Below are positions 27,722 to 36,953 of a stretch of 64,000 nucleotides of DNA, piece by piece. A program made the position numbers and the translations under genes. This DNA comes from Azospirillum brasilense. GTDB lineage: Bacteria; Pseudomonadota; Alphaproteobacteria; Azospirillales; Azospirillaceae. The first letter of the stretch is position 1; each line of letters starts with the position of its first letter. The stretch lies in contig NZ_CP059449.1 of assembly GCF_022023855.1 (NCBI RefSeq), forward strand, positions 310,001 to 374,000, in the 5' to 3' direction. The notes beneath the pieces are model-generated. The model had not been told where the DNA came from. It worked only from the letters and a program-made list of their open reading frames with translations, and made no database searches.

Positions 27722-29266
27722 TCACAGGCTTTCCAGATAGGCCAGTGCCCGGATGCCGGGAAGGAAGAAATACTCCCCGCCCACCAGCTCGATGTAGGTT
27801 TCCACGTCCACGATCCTCCGCAACGGGTCCTGGGGGATCGTCAGCGGGCCGTTGGGACCGACCAGCGGGTCCCTTTCCTGATAGAGCGTGGCAAAATTCG
27901 GGTTGAGGAGCCACGTCTGCTGAACGAACTCGAACTGCCGGGCGATGTCCGTGTTGAGGCAGATGAAGAGGAGGCCGCGTTCCTCCCCATCGTCGTGGCG
28001 CGGGTCCGCGATCACCCTGCCGAACTTGCGGCCGCGGCGCATGATGCGGTGGTTGTTCGCCGCCGCCCGAAGCGTCTCAGCGGAGTCTTCGTCCGGGGCC
28101 AGCCCGTCCCGCGGATTGGCGCGCCGGACGTGGGAGCCGAGGGGGCACCCGAACCCGTGCGGGTCCCGGGAACGGAACCCGAAGCGGTTGTCGCCCTCCG
28201 CCACCGAGGTTCCAACGGGGCACAGGAGGCGGCCGTCCCGGTCCCGCCCGACGATGCGCTCCGCCAGCCACTCCGCCGTGACCTGACCAGCGTCGCCGCC
28301 CTGCCGTCGCAGGATGGCGGCCTGATTGTCCAGCGAGGTCCAGAAGCGGCCGACATCCTGCCGGAGTTCGCGCACGACCATATAGGTGCCGTTCAGGCCG
28401 AGATCGCGGAATCCCTCGGGTGCGTTTCCGGGATCCAGGAGTTCCCAGCGGGCCGCGCTGTCCGTTGCCGGAACCTGTGGACCCGGCGCGATCTCCGCAT
28501 GGGCGTTCCTGTAGCCGATCAGGATCTCCCCGAGGGGGATCTCGTTCCAGGGATCGTGGCCGGGCGGCCCGTCGCGCCCGTTGTCGAGGTATGGCAGCGG
28601 CTGGGAGACGCCGTCGGCGAAGCCGAAATGCTCGCGCACCTTCCCGCACTGGTCGGGTTTTATGTCCAGTTTGATCTCGCGGACGATCGCGACCTTTTGG
28701 GCCAGAAGCGTTCCGCGGGCCTCCTCCGCGTATCGGTCGAGGTCCGCTTCGCTGCGGTGGTAGACGAGGAGCAGGGCATGGACGGTGGCCGGCGTCTCCA
28801 GCGACGTGGGGGTGTTTCCGCTCCACTGCGGCCCGCCGTCGACGACGGTCGGCCCGTCGTCGCCCAATCGGCGGCGGCGGTTCTGCTGGTGCATGCCTTC
28901 CCGGAAGGGCAGCGAAAAGGTCCTGAGCGCATCCTCGCCGAGGCCCATCGCCGCCAGGCCGGTGCTGGTAAAGGCGATGGCCGCCGCCTTGTCGACACAG
29001 ACCTTCGGCTCGACGATCGGACGCCCGTCGGTGATCGGTGCCACGGCGCGCAGCGACGTGAGCCAGCCGGACTGCGCGTGCGTCAGGTCCAGGAACAGGG
29101 CCCGAGCCCAGGGCAAGGTACCGTATCCGCTGTAGACCAGACCCTGGACCTCGGCCCACGCGTCCGTTGCAAGCCCCCAGCCGTGCGTGGAAATGGCATC
29201 GCGGTCGACGTCGCACTCCCGGCCCGCCGCCACCCCGGCGGCCGGCGCTACAGGTCCCGAGCCCAT
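27722..29266 (-). CDS. DyP-type heme peroxidase
   Basis: A 514-residue member of the dye-decolorising peroxidase superfamily. The GxxDG motif is GFADG (215-219, catalytic Asp218). The heme-ligand block is CPLGSHVRRANPRD (His379). HRIMRRGRKFG follows, matching long class C/D-type enzymes. There is no Tat or Sec signal, suggesting cytoplasmic action. AGGAGGG precedes ATG 29266, and this start overlaps the end of the upstream gene by 19 nt, while P450 starts 2 nt after the stop. The protein is long for a DyP; the N-terminal 50 residues are not recognised. Confidence 0.92.
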   Translation of the reverse strand: MGSGPVAPAAGVAAGRECDVDRDAISTHGWGLATDAWAEVQGLVYSGYGTLPWARALFLDLTHAQSGWLTSLRAVAPITDGRPIVEPKVCVDKAAAIAFTSTGLAAMGLGEDALRTFSLPFREGMHQQNRRRRLGDDGPTVVDGGPQWSGNTPTSLETPATVHALLLVYHRSEADLDRYAEEARGTLLAQKVAIVREIKLDIKPDQCGKVREHFGFADGVSQPLPYLDNGRDGPPGHDPWNEIPLGEILIGYRNAHAEIAPGPQVPATDSAARWELLDPGNAPEGFRDLGLNGTYMVVRELRQDVGRFWTSLDNQAAILRRQGGDAGQVTAEWLAERIVGRDRDGRLLCPVGTSVAEGDNRFGFRSRDPHGFGCPLGSHVRRANPRDGLAPDEDSAETLRAAANNHRIMRRGRKFGRVIADPRHDDGEERGLLFICLNTDIARQFEFVQQTWLLNPNFATLYQERDPLVGPNGPLTIPQDPLRRIVDVETYIELVGGEYFFLPGIRALAYLESL

Positions 29267-30918
29267 AGGGTGCCCTCCTCTTTGGTCAGGGAACGCCGGC
29301 GCAACCCGTCGGCAACGCGCGCGTGGCGTTCGATCTGGTCCACGGTGTAGTCCTTGTAGGCGCTGTACCAGAACAGGCTCACCGTCATGGAATGGCGGGC
29401 CCAGGCCTTGAACTTCCGGCCTTGGGTCGCCCCATCCAGCAGCAGGAAGCGCGCGGGCGGGAAACCCGTGGCGTTGCCCCACGCCAGTGTGAGACCGGAA
29501 TGCGCCTTCTCGATGAAATCGTCGAGATAGCTCTCCCAACTGCCGTCGAAGTTGCTGAAGAACATCAGCCGACCGCCGTTGTCGATGAGCGCCCAGTGCG
29601 CGAAATGAATGGTCCGCATGCTGCCCAGATACCCACGCCGCGCCCACTCGGTCACGCGCAGCACGAGCCCAAGTCCGCGCAGGCCGACGCGCAGCAGCAC
29701 CGCACGCAGCACCCCGGGCTTGACGAGGACAAGGCTCCCCATGTGGTTCTGGGCGATGTGATCCTCGCGCTCCATCATCGCCCGCAGTTTCCCCTCGTCG
29801 AGGCGGGGATGGTCATGCGACGCGTCGCGCGCTTCCAACCGGCGCAGCCACCACAGGATCGCGAGCGCACTGGCGGGCACGCTCGCCAAACCGGCGCCGA
29901 GGACCTGGGCCGACGCGCGGAAGATGTCGCCGAATCCGGCGCCGGTCAGCGGCGCCACCACCGCTGCGGCGGCGGCTGACGGAATGGCGAGATAGACCCC
30001 GATCACGGCCACGACACCGGCCGAGCCCTTGAGAGCGGTGACGAGGCGCGAGCCAGCCGTCGGGCGTGGGCGCGCATCGGCCGGCGCCGCGCCGTCCGAC
30101 GTGCCGAAAAAGCGGAGCAGGTCGCCGAGATCCCGGATCGACGCCGCGAACGCCGCAGCCGCGACGAGGGACAGGAGAACCGCCACCCACCACGGGCGGA
30201 GCATGAGGCCGAGCAGCACCCCGGGAAGCGACAGGGCGAGAAGCAGGAGGGCGAGGAAGCCGCCGAGCCGCAGCCAGTCGCTCCGGTTCTCGTGGGCCGG
30301 AATGCGGGCGGGCGCCGGCTCGTCGAGCCAGGGGAACGACGCCAGGAGCGCGCCACGAAGGTCGGCGTGGATCGCCGTTGCGCTGGTTGCGGAGCGGTAC
30401 GGATTGGGGGCGGTTCTGTCGGCGTCCGCCAGGATCGTCCGCGCGGCATGGAAGAGATCGGCCTCCCGCAGGATGCGGTCACGGTCGAGGCCACGGTTTC
30501 CGAGGTGGACGATCAGGGGCTGGAAGCTGTGGCCCTCCAGCAGCGGCGCGATCGGCTGGCGCGAGTCCGCCGCGACGACGCGGTCGAACAACGCCCCGGT
30601 CGGGCCGGAGGGCCTTTCGCAGAAGCGCAGGATCGCGCGGAGATCCTCGCCGACGGCCGCCTCGAGCTGAGCCCAGAACGGGCCGGGCGGTCCATCGAAG
30701 TTCGTTTCGATGACGAGGATCGGATCGTAACGATCGTCTTCGAACACGCTGAGCGCCATGAAGTGCAGCAAGGGGACCCGGACCTTCAGCCGCCCGTATT
30801 TCTCTCCCTGCGGCCCGACAAGGCTCTCTTCGTCCTGCCGCAGTTGGACGATGCGGGCGACGAGCATGTCCTTGCTGTCGGGCTGGACCTCGAAGACGGT
30901 GGAAAGCACTGACTGCAT
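29248..30918 (-). CDS. Membrane protein with duplicated flanking domains, unknown function
   Basis: A 556-residue protein. Two related soluble domains flank a membrane region. The first (residues 30-120) contains LHFMALSVFEDD and VIETNFDGPPGPFW. The second (about 430-540) contains IHFAHWALIDNGG and MFFSNFDGSWESYLDDF, followed by RKFKAWARHSMTVSLFWYSA. Between them are about four hydrophobic segments (for example LGGFLALLLLALSLPGVLLG). The shared HF-N-FDG pattern shows an internal duplication. Translationally coupled with the DyP gene (19-nt overlap), it probably serves as its membrane partner. Function not recognised. Confidence 0.75.
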   Translation of the reverse strand: MQSVLSTVFEVQPDSKDMLVARIVQLRQDEESLVGPQGEKYGRLKVRVPLLHFMALSVFEDDRYDPILVIETNFDGPPGPFWAQLEAAVGEDLRAILRFCERPSGPTGALFDRVVAADSRQPIAPLLEGHSFQPLIVHLGNRGLDRDRILREADLFHAARTILADADRTAPNPYRSATSATAIHADLRGALLASFPWLDEPAPARIPAHENRSDWLRLGGFLALLLLALSLPGVLLGLMLRPWWVAVLLSLVAAAAFAASIRDLGDLLRFFGTSDGAAPADARPRPTAGSRLVTALKGSAGVVAVIGVYLAIPSAAAAAVVAPLTGAGFGDIFRASAQVLGAGLASVPASALAILWWLRRLEARDASHDHPRLDEGKLRAMMEREDHIAQNHMGSLVLVKPGVLRAVLLRVGLRGLGLVLRVTEWARRGYLGSMRTIHFAHWALIDNGGRLMFFSNFDGSWESYLDDFIEKAHSGLTLAWGNATGFPPARFLLLDGATQGRKFKAWARHSMTVSLFWYSAYKDYTVDQIERHARVADGLRRRSLTKEEGTLWARDL

Positions 30919-31168
30919 GTGTCTGCGCCTCGAATGTCGGTGGTGCCGCGAAGCCCTTACCATTTCGCCGCGTGGCGAACCGTGCCCCGGCACCGGGTTG
31001 GGGAGCGGCTCCCGGAGATGGAGGTCCTGGCGTGGCAGCGGGATTGCGTCCTTGACCCGGCTCCCCACGGCCGCCGATGCGCACCGCGGCACAGCTTGAT
31101 CCGAACGCATGGCGCTGTCTGCATCGCTGGCCATCCTCCCGTCTTGCCCTCGGGTTGCCGATGTCGCA

Positions 31169-32716
31169 TCAGCTCTGCCCGGCGCGGCCGGTCAGCACAC
31201 GATCGATCGGCACAAATCCGGGAATTGGGGGCGCGGGCACAGCCTTGCGCGATCCGCTGGCCGCTTTCTGGTTCTGCTCCTGCACGGCCGCTTCCCGTAC
31301 GACCAGGAAATCGCACATGCGCTGGCGCAGACCCTTTCGCGGGTCCCCAGCACCAATCTGCGCCTGCTTTTCTAAGCACCTTTTCGCATCGGACAACGTC
31401 TCAGCGACATTCTGTGCGAGTTCCCGAGGTGCCGACAGTTCGAGAAGGTCGTTGCAGAAGTCCATGACATCCGCGACATCCCTGGCGTCCTGCGGCAGCA
31501 ACGCGTTCTCGGCCGGAAAAACGAGGCTCGTACCGGCTCCGACAGCCAGGGGCCGCGGGAACTGGGACGACAGGGAGGTTCCACCCAGTGAACCGATGGC
31601 GAGCGTCGTGTGGCCGCCCGCCGCCTTGCCGGTTTCCCCGCCCGTCACGCTCGCGAGCAAGGCATTGACCGAGGCGCGGACACGGGCTGCTTCGCTGGTT
31701 TCCGCCGCAGCCAGTGCTTCGGTTTTGCCGGTCGGCAGGCTCGGCACAGTGGGAGCCTGCGGCTGGCCTTCCAAGACGCTTGTCGCATGGATCGCGAGAC
31801 GGAGCGCCATCTCGGCGCTTCGGGAGAATTGGTACTCGACTTTGCCGGCGTAGAGAACGCGTGTGGCGATCGCGACCGACATTCCGTCGCGGATCTTCGC
31901 GAAATCTCCCCGGCACAGGTGCTTCGTCCCCTCGGGCCAGCGTCGCGCCATGATGCGCACGACCGCACCGGGACGCACGGCCGTATCGGCAACGACCAAC
32001 CGACGCAGCATGTCCATCGCGATAGGGAGCTCAAGTTGAAGTTGCTGGAGATCCTTCAGCTCGATCGTCAGCGCCACGTTGCTGCCGCTGGCGAATCCCA
32101 GATTTGCGCCGAAGTTGCCAAGCAGGCCGGATGCGCCGACCTGCGCCTCTGTAAGCCGGGCCGCGGTGAGTTTCGGAATGCTTGCATGACCCAGACGAAA
32201 ATCGCTGGTGCTGTCCGTGGCGTCGGCGAGACGGATCGATGAAGGGAACGGTCGATTGTCTTGCCAAGCCGCCATGATCATCGTGCAGGGGCTGGACGCC
32301 GGTGATGCAATGACCGTCGTCTTCTTGGCATCAACCGTCTTCTCGGAAACGGTGGCCTTGGCCTCCCGGTTCTCCGTCGCCACGCTGCGCGGTTCGGCGA
32401 AGGCTATGAATAGCCTTTCCTTCTGGCTGTCGCAGAGTCCCCGCGCCACCTCGATCTTGGGAGTCCGGGCAATCCGTACGAGATCGAAGTTGCCGTCATC
32501 GCGCGACGTCGGCGCTCCCCGTGTGTTCAGGAAAACGTCTCCGACCATGACGTCCTCGTCGAGCGGAAAGAACGCGAACATGGACTGGCGCGCCATTGCA
32601 TTGGTCCATTGCTCCTCAATGTCCAACTCGGGCAGCGTTGGCGTGCCGCAGCCTATAAGTCCTCCAACGCACAGACCTATAGTAGAGACGTTCGAAAGCA
32701 TTCTTCTGCCTTTCAT
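31169..32716 (-). CDS. Lipoprotein of unknown function
   Basis: A 515-residue lipoprotein with signal MKGRRMLSNVSTIGLCVGG and lipobox LIGC (Cys23). A very strong Shine-Dalgarno (GGGGGAGGGGG) precedes ATG 32716. The mature protein has an Ala/Ser-rich middle part and coiled-coil-like stretches (LKDLQQLQLELPIAMDMLRR), with no domain I recognise. It ends in a Lys/Ala/Pro-rich tail. It lies 250 nt before the duplicated-domain membrane protein on the same strand. Periplasmic or outer-membrane location is inferred. Confidence 0.75.
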   Translation of the reverse strand: MKGRRMLSNVSTIGLCVGGLIGCGTPTLPELDIEEQWTNAMARQSMFAFFPLDEDVMVGDVFLNTRGAPTSRDDGNFDLVRIARTPKIEVARGLCDSQKERLFIAFAEPRSVATENREAKATVSEKTVDAKKTTVIASPASSPCTMIMAAWQDNRPFPSSIRLADATDSTSDFRLGHASIPKLTAARLTEAQVGASGLLGNFGANLGFASGSNVALTIELKDLQQLQLELPIAMDMLRRLVVADTAVRPGAVVRIMARRWPEGTKHLCRGDFAKIRDGMSVAIATRVLYAGKVEYQFSRSAEMALRLAIHATSVLEGQPQAPTVPSLPTGKTEALAAAETSEAARVRASVNALLASVTGGETGKAAGGHTTLAIGSLGGTSLSSQFPRPLAVGAGTSLVFPAENALLPQDARDVADVMDFCNDLLELSAPRELAQNVAETLSDAKRCLEKQAQIGAGDPRKGLRQRMCDFLVVREAAVQEQNQKAASGSRKAVPAPPIPGFVPIDRVLTGRAGQS

Positions 32717-33591
32717 GCCCCCTCCCCCACACGTCACTTTGAAGGTTTCCAGGTTTTTGTACGAAGCTCTGGAGCAGCCTCTTATGCTGCGCGGAGCAAG
32801 CGCGCCTAGAGAGGCAGAACAGCGGGATTTCTTTCCAACCCGCCAAGCGCCAGAGCGGATTGTCCTATGCACGGCAATTCATTTTGATGATCTATTCAAG
32901 AATAGAAGCAGCTTTTATCTTTAACAATCAAGACAAACCTGATTGATAAAAATATATACGCATAAATCAAGTTCTATCTTCAGCCTTTTAAATGAGAATG
33001 CCGCAGGAATTGCCGAAGTTTTGCAGATTCTACTAAGTCCACACTTGCTGAATTGGAATAAAAATAATATACCAGCCGCCAATTGTTCCGTAAGCCAATC
33101 TTGCATTTGATAATATATCGCCAGCAATTCGCTTAACGGAGTATATCCTAAAGAAATTCCGAACCTGCATACTACCGTATGCCAATTGCAAAAAGGCTCC
33201 AAGCTCAAAAATGACTGAACCCATGCGAGGCTTCTTTTCAATTACCCAATGATCGACGGCATGACCTGAGCATTGGCCTTATTTCGAACTCCGAAGCAAT
33301 CTCTCAGGCGATGATCGGCAGCGTGCCAACCAGGTTTAAAAAAGACTCTTCCCGGTGCTGACGCCCGCAGAATGGACGGTGCCCCCCTACCCGGCTGGCC
33401 CGACGGCTGTTGACGATGCTCAGCCATTACCTGGACGTCGTTACCTGAACGGCCATCCGGCGCAGCCCCCGCCGCAGCTTGAAAGCGCATCCCGCGCGGC
33501 GCCGGCTGGGATGGCCCCGCCACGGACAAATTCAGTGAAACCCTCAAATCCCTACGGCGTATGCCACCGAGGACGTGTCTCATCCGGACGG
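32717..33591. other. 875-bp spacer with an AT-rich core
   Basis: The part at about 32,880-33,320 is strongly AT-rich compared with the genome. It contains two overlapping minus-strand frames (106 and 63 codons) without good ribosome sites or recognisable products. The part at 33,340-33,590 returns to high GC but holds only shadow frames. A promoter for the lipoprotein operon probably lies here. Confidence 0.5.
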
Positions 33592-34914
33592 TTAATGCGT
33601 GTCGGGCTCGCTCCTCCCGGACGGTTGCGAGGGAGCGATCAGGGACGGCGCGGCCCTGCCAGCATCCGCCTTCGTGGCTCGCATGACAAACCCATCGAGC
33701 AGGTCGAAGATGTATTGGACCGAATACCCCCCAACGAAGGCCAGGAGACCCAGGGAGAGCTTGAGATCGCCGATATCGCTGCTCCCGGGCTCGAAAATGA
33801 GGCTCGCCAAGCCGCCGAAGATGAGGCCGAGCATCGGTCGCAGCCAGACGAGGATTCTCTCCCGGCTGTCGAGGGTCCACTCTTCCAGGTGGGTCGCCAA
33901 GCGGCGGAAGACAAAGATCACCGCGCCGATAAAACCAAGCAACGTCGGTATGCCGTAGTTCGACATGCCCGCGAGCATCGCCTCGGTTCGGAGTTCCGTC
34001 CGATCCCAATCCGACGTCAACCGCCTCACGAGCTTTTGCAGCTCCTGCGTTGCGTCGCCGCCGGGCGGGCTCGGATCGAGGTTTCGGTACAGCAGCGCGG
34101 CCTCGTCGCTCATGATCCGGTCGATCGACGGCCTGAAAACGAGATTTGGGATGAGAAAGAACCGATCCGCGGTCCGGTTCCAGACCTCAAGCTGCAAGTA
34201 CGTAAGTTGCCTTTTCCGCGCGAGGTCGGTCGCGCGGTCGCATACGCCATTCTGCATCGCGGACAGGCCTGGAGACTTGCTGCCGCATGACGGCCTCTCA
34301 CTGTTGCCTTCCGGAGGCTTGGAACCGACTTCCGGGAATGCCTGGGCGGTGAGCAAGTGTATGGTGGTCTGTGCCGAGGCGAGTTCGGTCAGCCGCTGAA
34401 GGATCAGCCGACCCGTGAAGACGTGGTGCAGCAGGAGCATCGCGCCGAACACCGCAAGCAGCCCAAGGGCGCACAAGACGATGTACATCCGTTTCAGCCA
34501 CTTGGCGCGCCTTGTCCGGGAGAGTCTGCCGGGAGCGTCGTCGCGGACGTCTCCGCCCCCATCGACATAGGCACGGGTGAACCGGATCGATTCCACCGTG
34601 GCAGGACGGGCGATGTCGGCAAGCTGGTCGATGGCCGCAAGGAGGACGGCCCAGTCCTTGGGCCTCGCGTGGATCTCCGCGGGTGTCCTCCGCAGGATCG
34701 CCAGGAGTTCTTCGGTCGTCCAACTCGCGCATCCGTTTCGCGCGCCTGGTCCCTCCTGATAGCTTGGTTCCTTGCGCTCGGAAACGAAGTTGAGGAGCAG
34801 CACGGCGTCCAGCCGGGCCTTCTCGATTTCCTCCAGGAGGACATCCTCCTCGGCCAACATCGATGCATTGTCGGGTCCGCCGCGGTCCTGCGGAGGCATT
34901 TCTGAACCGTCCAT
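33592..34914 (-). CDS. Multi-pass membrane protein, unknown function
   Basis: A 440-residue protein. The first 190 residues are soluble and acidic at the start. A membrane segment YIVLCALGLLAVFGAMLLLH is followed by an extracytoplasmic loop of about 140 residues with two Cys. Three more segments near the C-terminus include IPTLLGFIGAVIFVF and LVWLRPMLGLIFGGLASLIF. The C-terminal group resembles pore or scaffold segments but no family was recognised. ATG 34914 is chosen for GAGG 6 nt upstream; in-frame ATGs at 34929 and 34944 are possible. It follows the heme peroxidase by 175 nt. Confidence 0.7.
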   Translation of the reverse strand: MDGSEMPPQDRGGPDNASMLAEEDVLLEEIEKARLDAVLLLNFVSERKEPSYQEGPGARNGCASWTTEELLAILRRTPAEIHARPKDWAVLLAAIDQLADIARPATVESIRFTRAYVDGGGDVRDDAPGRLSRTRRAKWLKRMYIVLCALGLLAVFGAMLLLHHVFTGRLILQRLTELASAQTTIHLLTAQAFPEVGSKPPEGNSERPSCGSKSPGLSAMQNGVCDRATDLARKRQLTYLQLEVWNRTADRFFLIPNLVFRPSIDRIMSDEAALLYRNLDPSPPGGDATQELQKLVRRLTSDWDRTELRTEAMLAGMSNYGIPTLLGFIGAVIFVFRRLATHLEEWTLDSRERILVWLRPMLGLIFGGLASLIFEPGSSDIGDLKLSLGLLAFVGGYSVQYIFDLLDGFVMRATKADAGRAAPSLIAPSQPSGRSEPDTH

Positions 34915-35089
34915 GGCCACCTCGCCCATTCCGGATGGCTCCATCTCATTCGGCCATCCCACTCGTGTCGTCCCCGCGGATGGTCCGCCAGACCGTGCCG
35001 GGATGGGCAGCGGCCTGAGCGGTGGATGCGCGGAGAAGCCGGCGCGCGACCGGGGCAAGCGTCGGTCACGCCTGCCCGGCAGCGACCTC

Positions 35090-36700
35090 TCACACAGTTG
35101 GCGCCTGCGACAGGTTGGCCGGGTCGTCGACGGGGCTGAGCAGTGGCTTCATGGTCTCCTCGTCGGTTCCGTCGGGAACACCGCTCGCGATCCGGATCAA
35201 GTCGGCGAAGCCGAACCTCCGGTCGGCGCCCTCGAGGGCAAGTCCCGTGATCGGCTCGCCGAAGCGCCACGTTGGATCGCGGCTCAGGATGCTCTGCGGA
35301 TCACCCTGCATCATGCCTATGAAGGTCTCGGCGACGATCAGGCTGCCGAGCGGCCCAAGACGCCGCCCTCCCTGCCGGATCTGAGCCTCCTTCAGGACGT
35401 AGTACCAGAGCGGCGTCCGCAGGTGCAGGCCGAGCTTGGCGGCGACGGCGCCATCGTCGCCGGACGATGCAATCTCGTCGGCCGCGAGCGGTTCCACCCC
35501 CGTGAAGCGGACGACGTCCTGCGCCGCAGGCAGCATCATCTTGACTCCACGCCGCAGGTTCATCACGGCAAGGCTCCGGTCGGCGCTCGCGTCGCCTTGC
35601 CCGACCTCGCCCGGTTTCCCTTTGAGCCGGTGCAGCGCCGGCGACAGGTAAGGGTCGATTGTCCGCGTCAAATTGAGCCTGAAGCCGTCACTCTTGTCGG
35701 TGGTTCGGAAATCGACGTACCGCCGCCAGTCGATCACCCAGTCGCTCGGCAGCGCGACCGCCTCGCCCGGCATGCCGATCACGCCCGACTTTCCGGTGAA
35801 GCGGAAGAAGACGTCCAGCGAGGACCCGAAGGTCTCGGGACGGAAAACCCGATTGTGGCTGTAGTCCTGGCGCACCATGGTGTGTCCAAAGCGATAGGCG
35901 GCCACGGAGAACTCGACGGGAATGTACGGCTGGGCGAACCTTCCGAAGGTCTCGAACCGGAAAAACCTCCTCCGCTCGATCGCCGCCGCGAGGTCGTTCA
36001 CGTCGCAGATTCTTGCCAGGAAGTCGCGGATGACCATTGCTTGGTACAGTTCGACGACAGCGCGCCGGGCGGCGGCGAAGAGATCGTCCTTCCCGACGGT
36101 CCCCTCGAGGCGATCCACCATGGCGTTGTGGAAGCGGAGGAAGGCAACATGGGTCTGCGCGACGAGCAAGTTTTCGTCGTTCCGCTCGTCGCCGATGATC
36201 GCGAGCCCCTGGGCGTTGCGCGGCAGGTCGTGCTGGAGACCGGATCTGACTTTGGGGTCGCCGCCGCCCACGTCCGTCAGACCGACCAGCAGCTTCGCGG
36301 ACCCGGGGCTGTGGCGGTCGTAGAGCGATGGATGAACGCGCGGACCCAGTCCGTAGACGCTGTCGAGGTCGAGCCGCGGCGTACGGAAGTTCTCGACCGA
36401 GGAGGGGTCCTGGACCGTCTCCATCAAGGTCGTGGTGTCCAGCGTGACGTCGTGGTCAATGAACTGTCCGAGGTAGGTGAAGCCCGCGGGGATGTGCGCG
36501 TTGTCCCCGGCTCCCGGAGCGGTGCCGCCGTCGACCATGGACAGGCCGAGTTCAACCAGTTGCTCGTCCGGCGGCGCAAGCGGCACCGCCAGTTCCGGAA
36601 ACATCCGGCCGAAGCGTCCGGCCCGGAAGGTCACGCCGGTCGGGGGTACGTTCCTTTCCCGAACCGCGTGGCCATGAAATCCCTCGTCGCTCTTGCCCAT
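35090..36700 (-). CDS. Animal-type heme peroxidase (peroxidase-cyclooxygenase superfamily)
   Basis: A 536-residue protein with all key elements of animal heme peroxidases. The distal His/Ca site is GQFIDHDVTLD (His83). A Ca-loop-like LDLDSVYG follows at about 111-118. The distal Arg/Glu block is GDERNDENLLV (Arg173, Glu176) with THVAFLRFHN, and the proximal His is in YRFGHTMVRQDY (His273). No signal peptide is visible, so it is probably cytoplasmic. Bacterial members include fatty-acid dioxygenases and halide peroxidases; the substrate cannot be read from sequence. It is the first gene of the minus-strand cluster, divergent from a LuxR regulator. Confidence 0.93.
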   Translation of the reverse strand: MGKSDEGFHGHAVRERNVPPTGVTFRAGRFGRMFPELAVPLAPPDEQLVELGLSMVDGGTAPGAGDNAHIPAGFTYLGQFIDHDVTLDTTTLMETVQDPSSVENFRTPRLDLDSVYGLGPRVHPSLYDRHSPGSAKLLVGLTDVGGGDPKVRSGLQHDLPRNAQGLAIIGDERNDENLLVAQTHVAFLRFHNAMVDRLEGTVGKDDLFAAARRAVVELYQAMVIRDFLARICDVNDLAAAIERRRFFRFETFGRFAQPYIPVEFSVAAYRFGHTMVRQDYSHNRVFRPETFGSSLDVFFRFTGKSGVIGMPGEAVALPSDWVIDWRRYVDFRTTDKSDGFRLNLTRTIDPYLSPALHRLKGKPGEVGQGDASADRSLAVMNLRRGVKMMLPAAQDVVRFTGVEPLAADEIASSGDDGAVAAKLGLHLRTPLWYYVLKEAQIRQGGRRLGPLGSLIVAETFIGMMQGDPQSILSRDPTWRFGEPITGLALEGADRRFGFADLIRIASGVPDGTDEETMKPLLSPVDDPANLSQAPTV

Positions 36701-36849
36701 GCCGCAACCCTTTCGTAGATGTCCCAAAGTGAAAGGGCATCGCCATTCGTCGAGGCGCGATGCTCGTCTGATCGCCATAAGCAAAACAGCCTAAGATCTT
36801 GCCATTGGCGAGTTACTCAGACGTTATCCTCAGATTCTGTTCCTTGCGC

Positions 36850-36884
36850 CTCCCAAATGGGAGGATATGGACAAATATTTGTCA
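36850..36884. promoter_or_regulatory. Two palindromic operator candidates in the LuxR/peroxidase spacer
   Basis: CCTCCC-AAAT-GGGAGG (36850-36865) and the perfect 14-bp palindrome GACAAATATTTGTC (36871-36884) lie 6 bp apart. They fall in the 253-bp divergent region, about 70-100 bp before the LuxR gene and 150-185 bp before the peroxidase gene. The surrounding sequence is AT-rich and promoter-like. LuxR-family dimers bind such dyads, but binding by this protein is inference. Confidence 0.5.
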
Positions 36885-36953
36885 GGCCGGTAGATTGTTT
36901 TTCATCACAGTTATTATCACTTCGCATAACTCACGCTGAATACGGGGGTATGC

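Noticed and set aside
32921-33241. 106-codon and nested 63-codon minus frames in the AT-rich block
   Set aside because: No good ribosome site, unusual composition and no family resemblance; too weak to call as genes.
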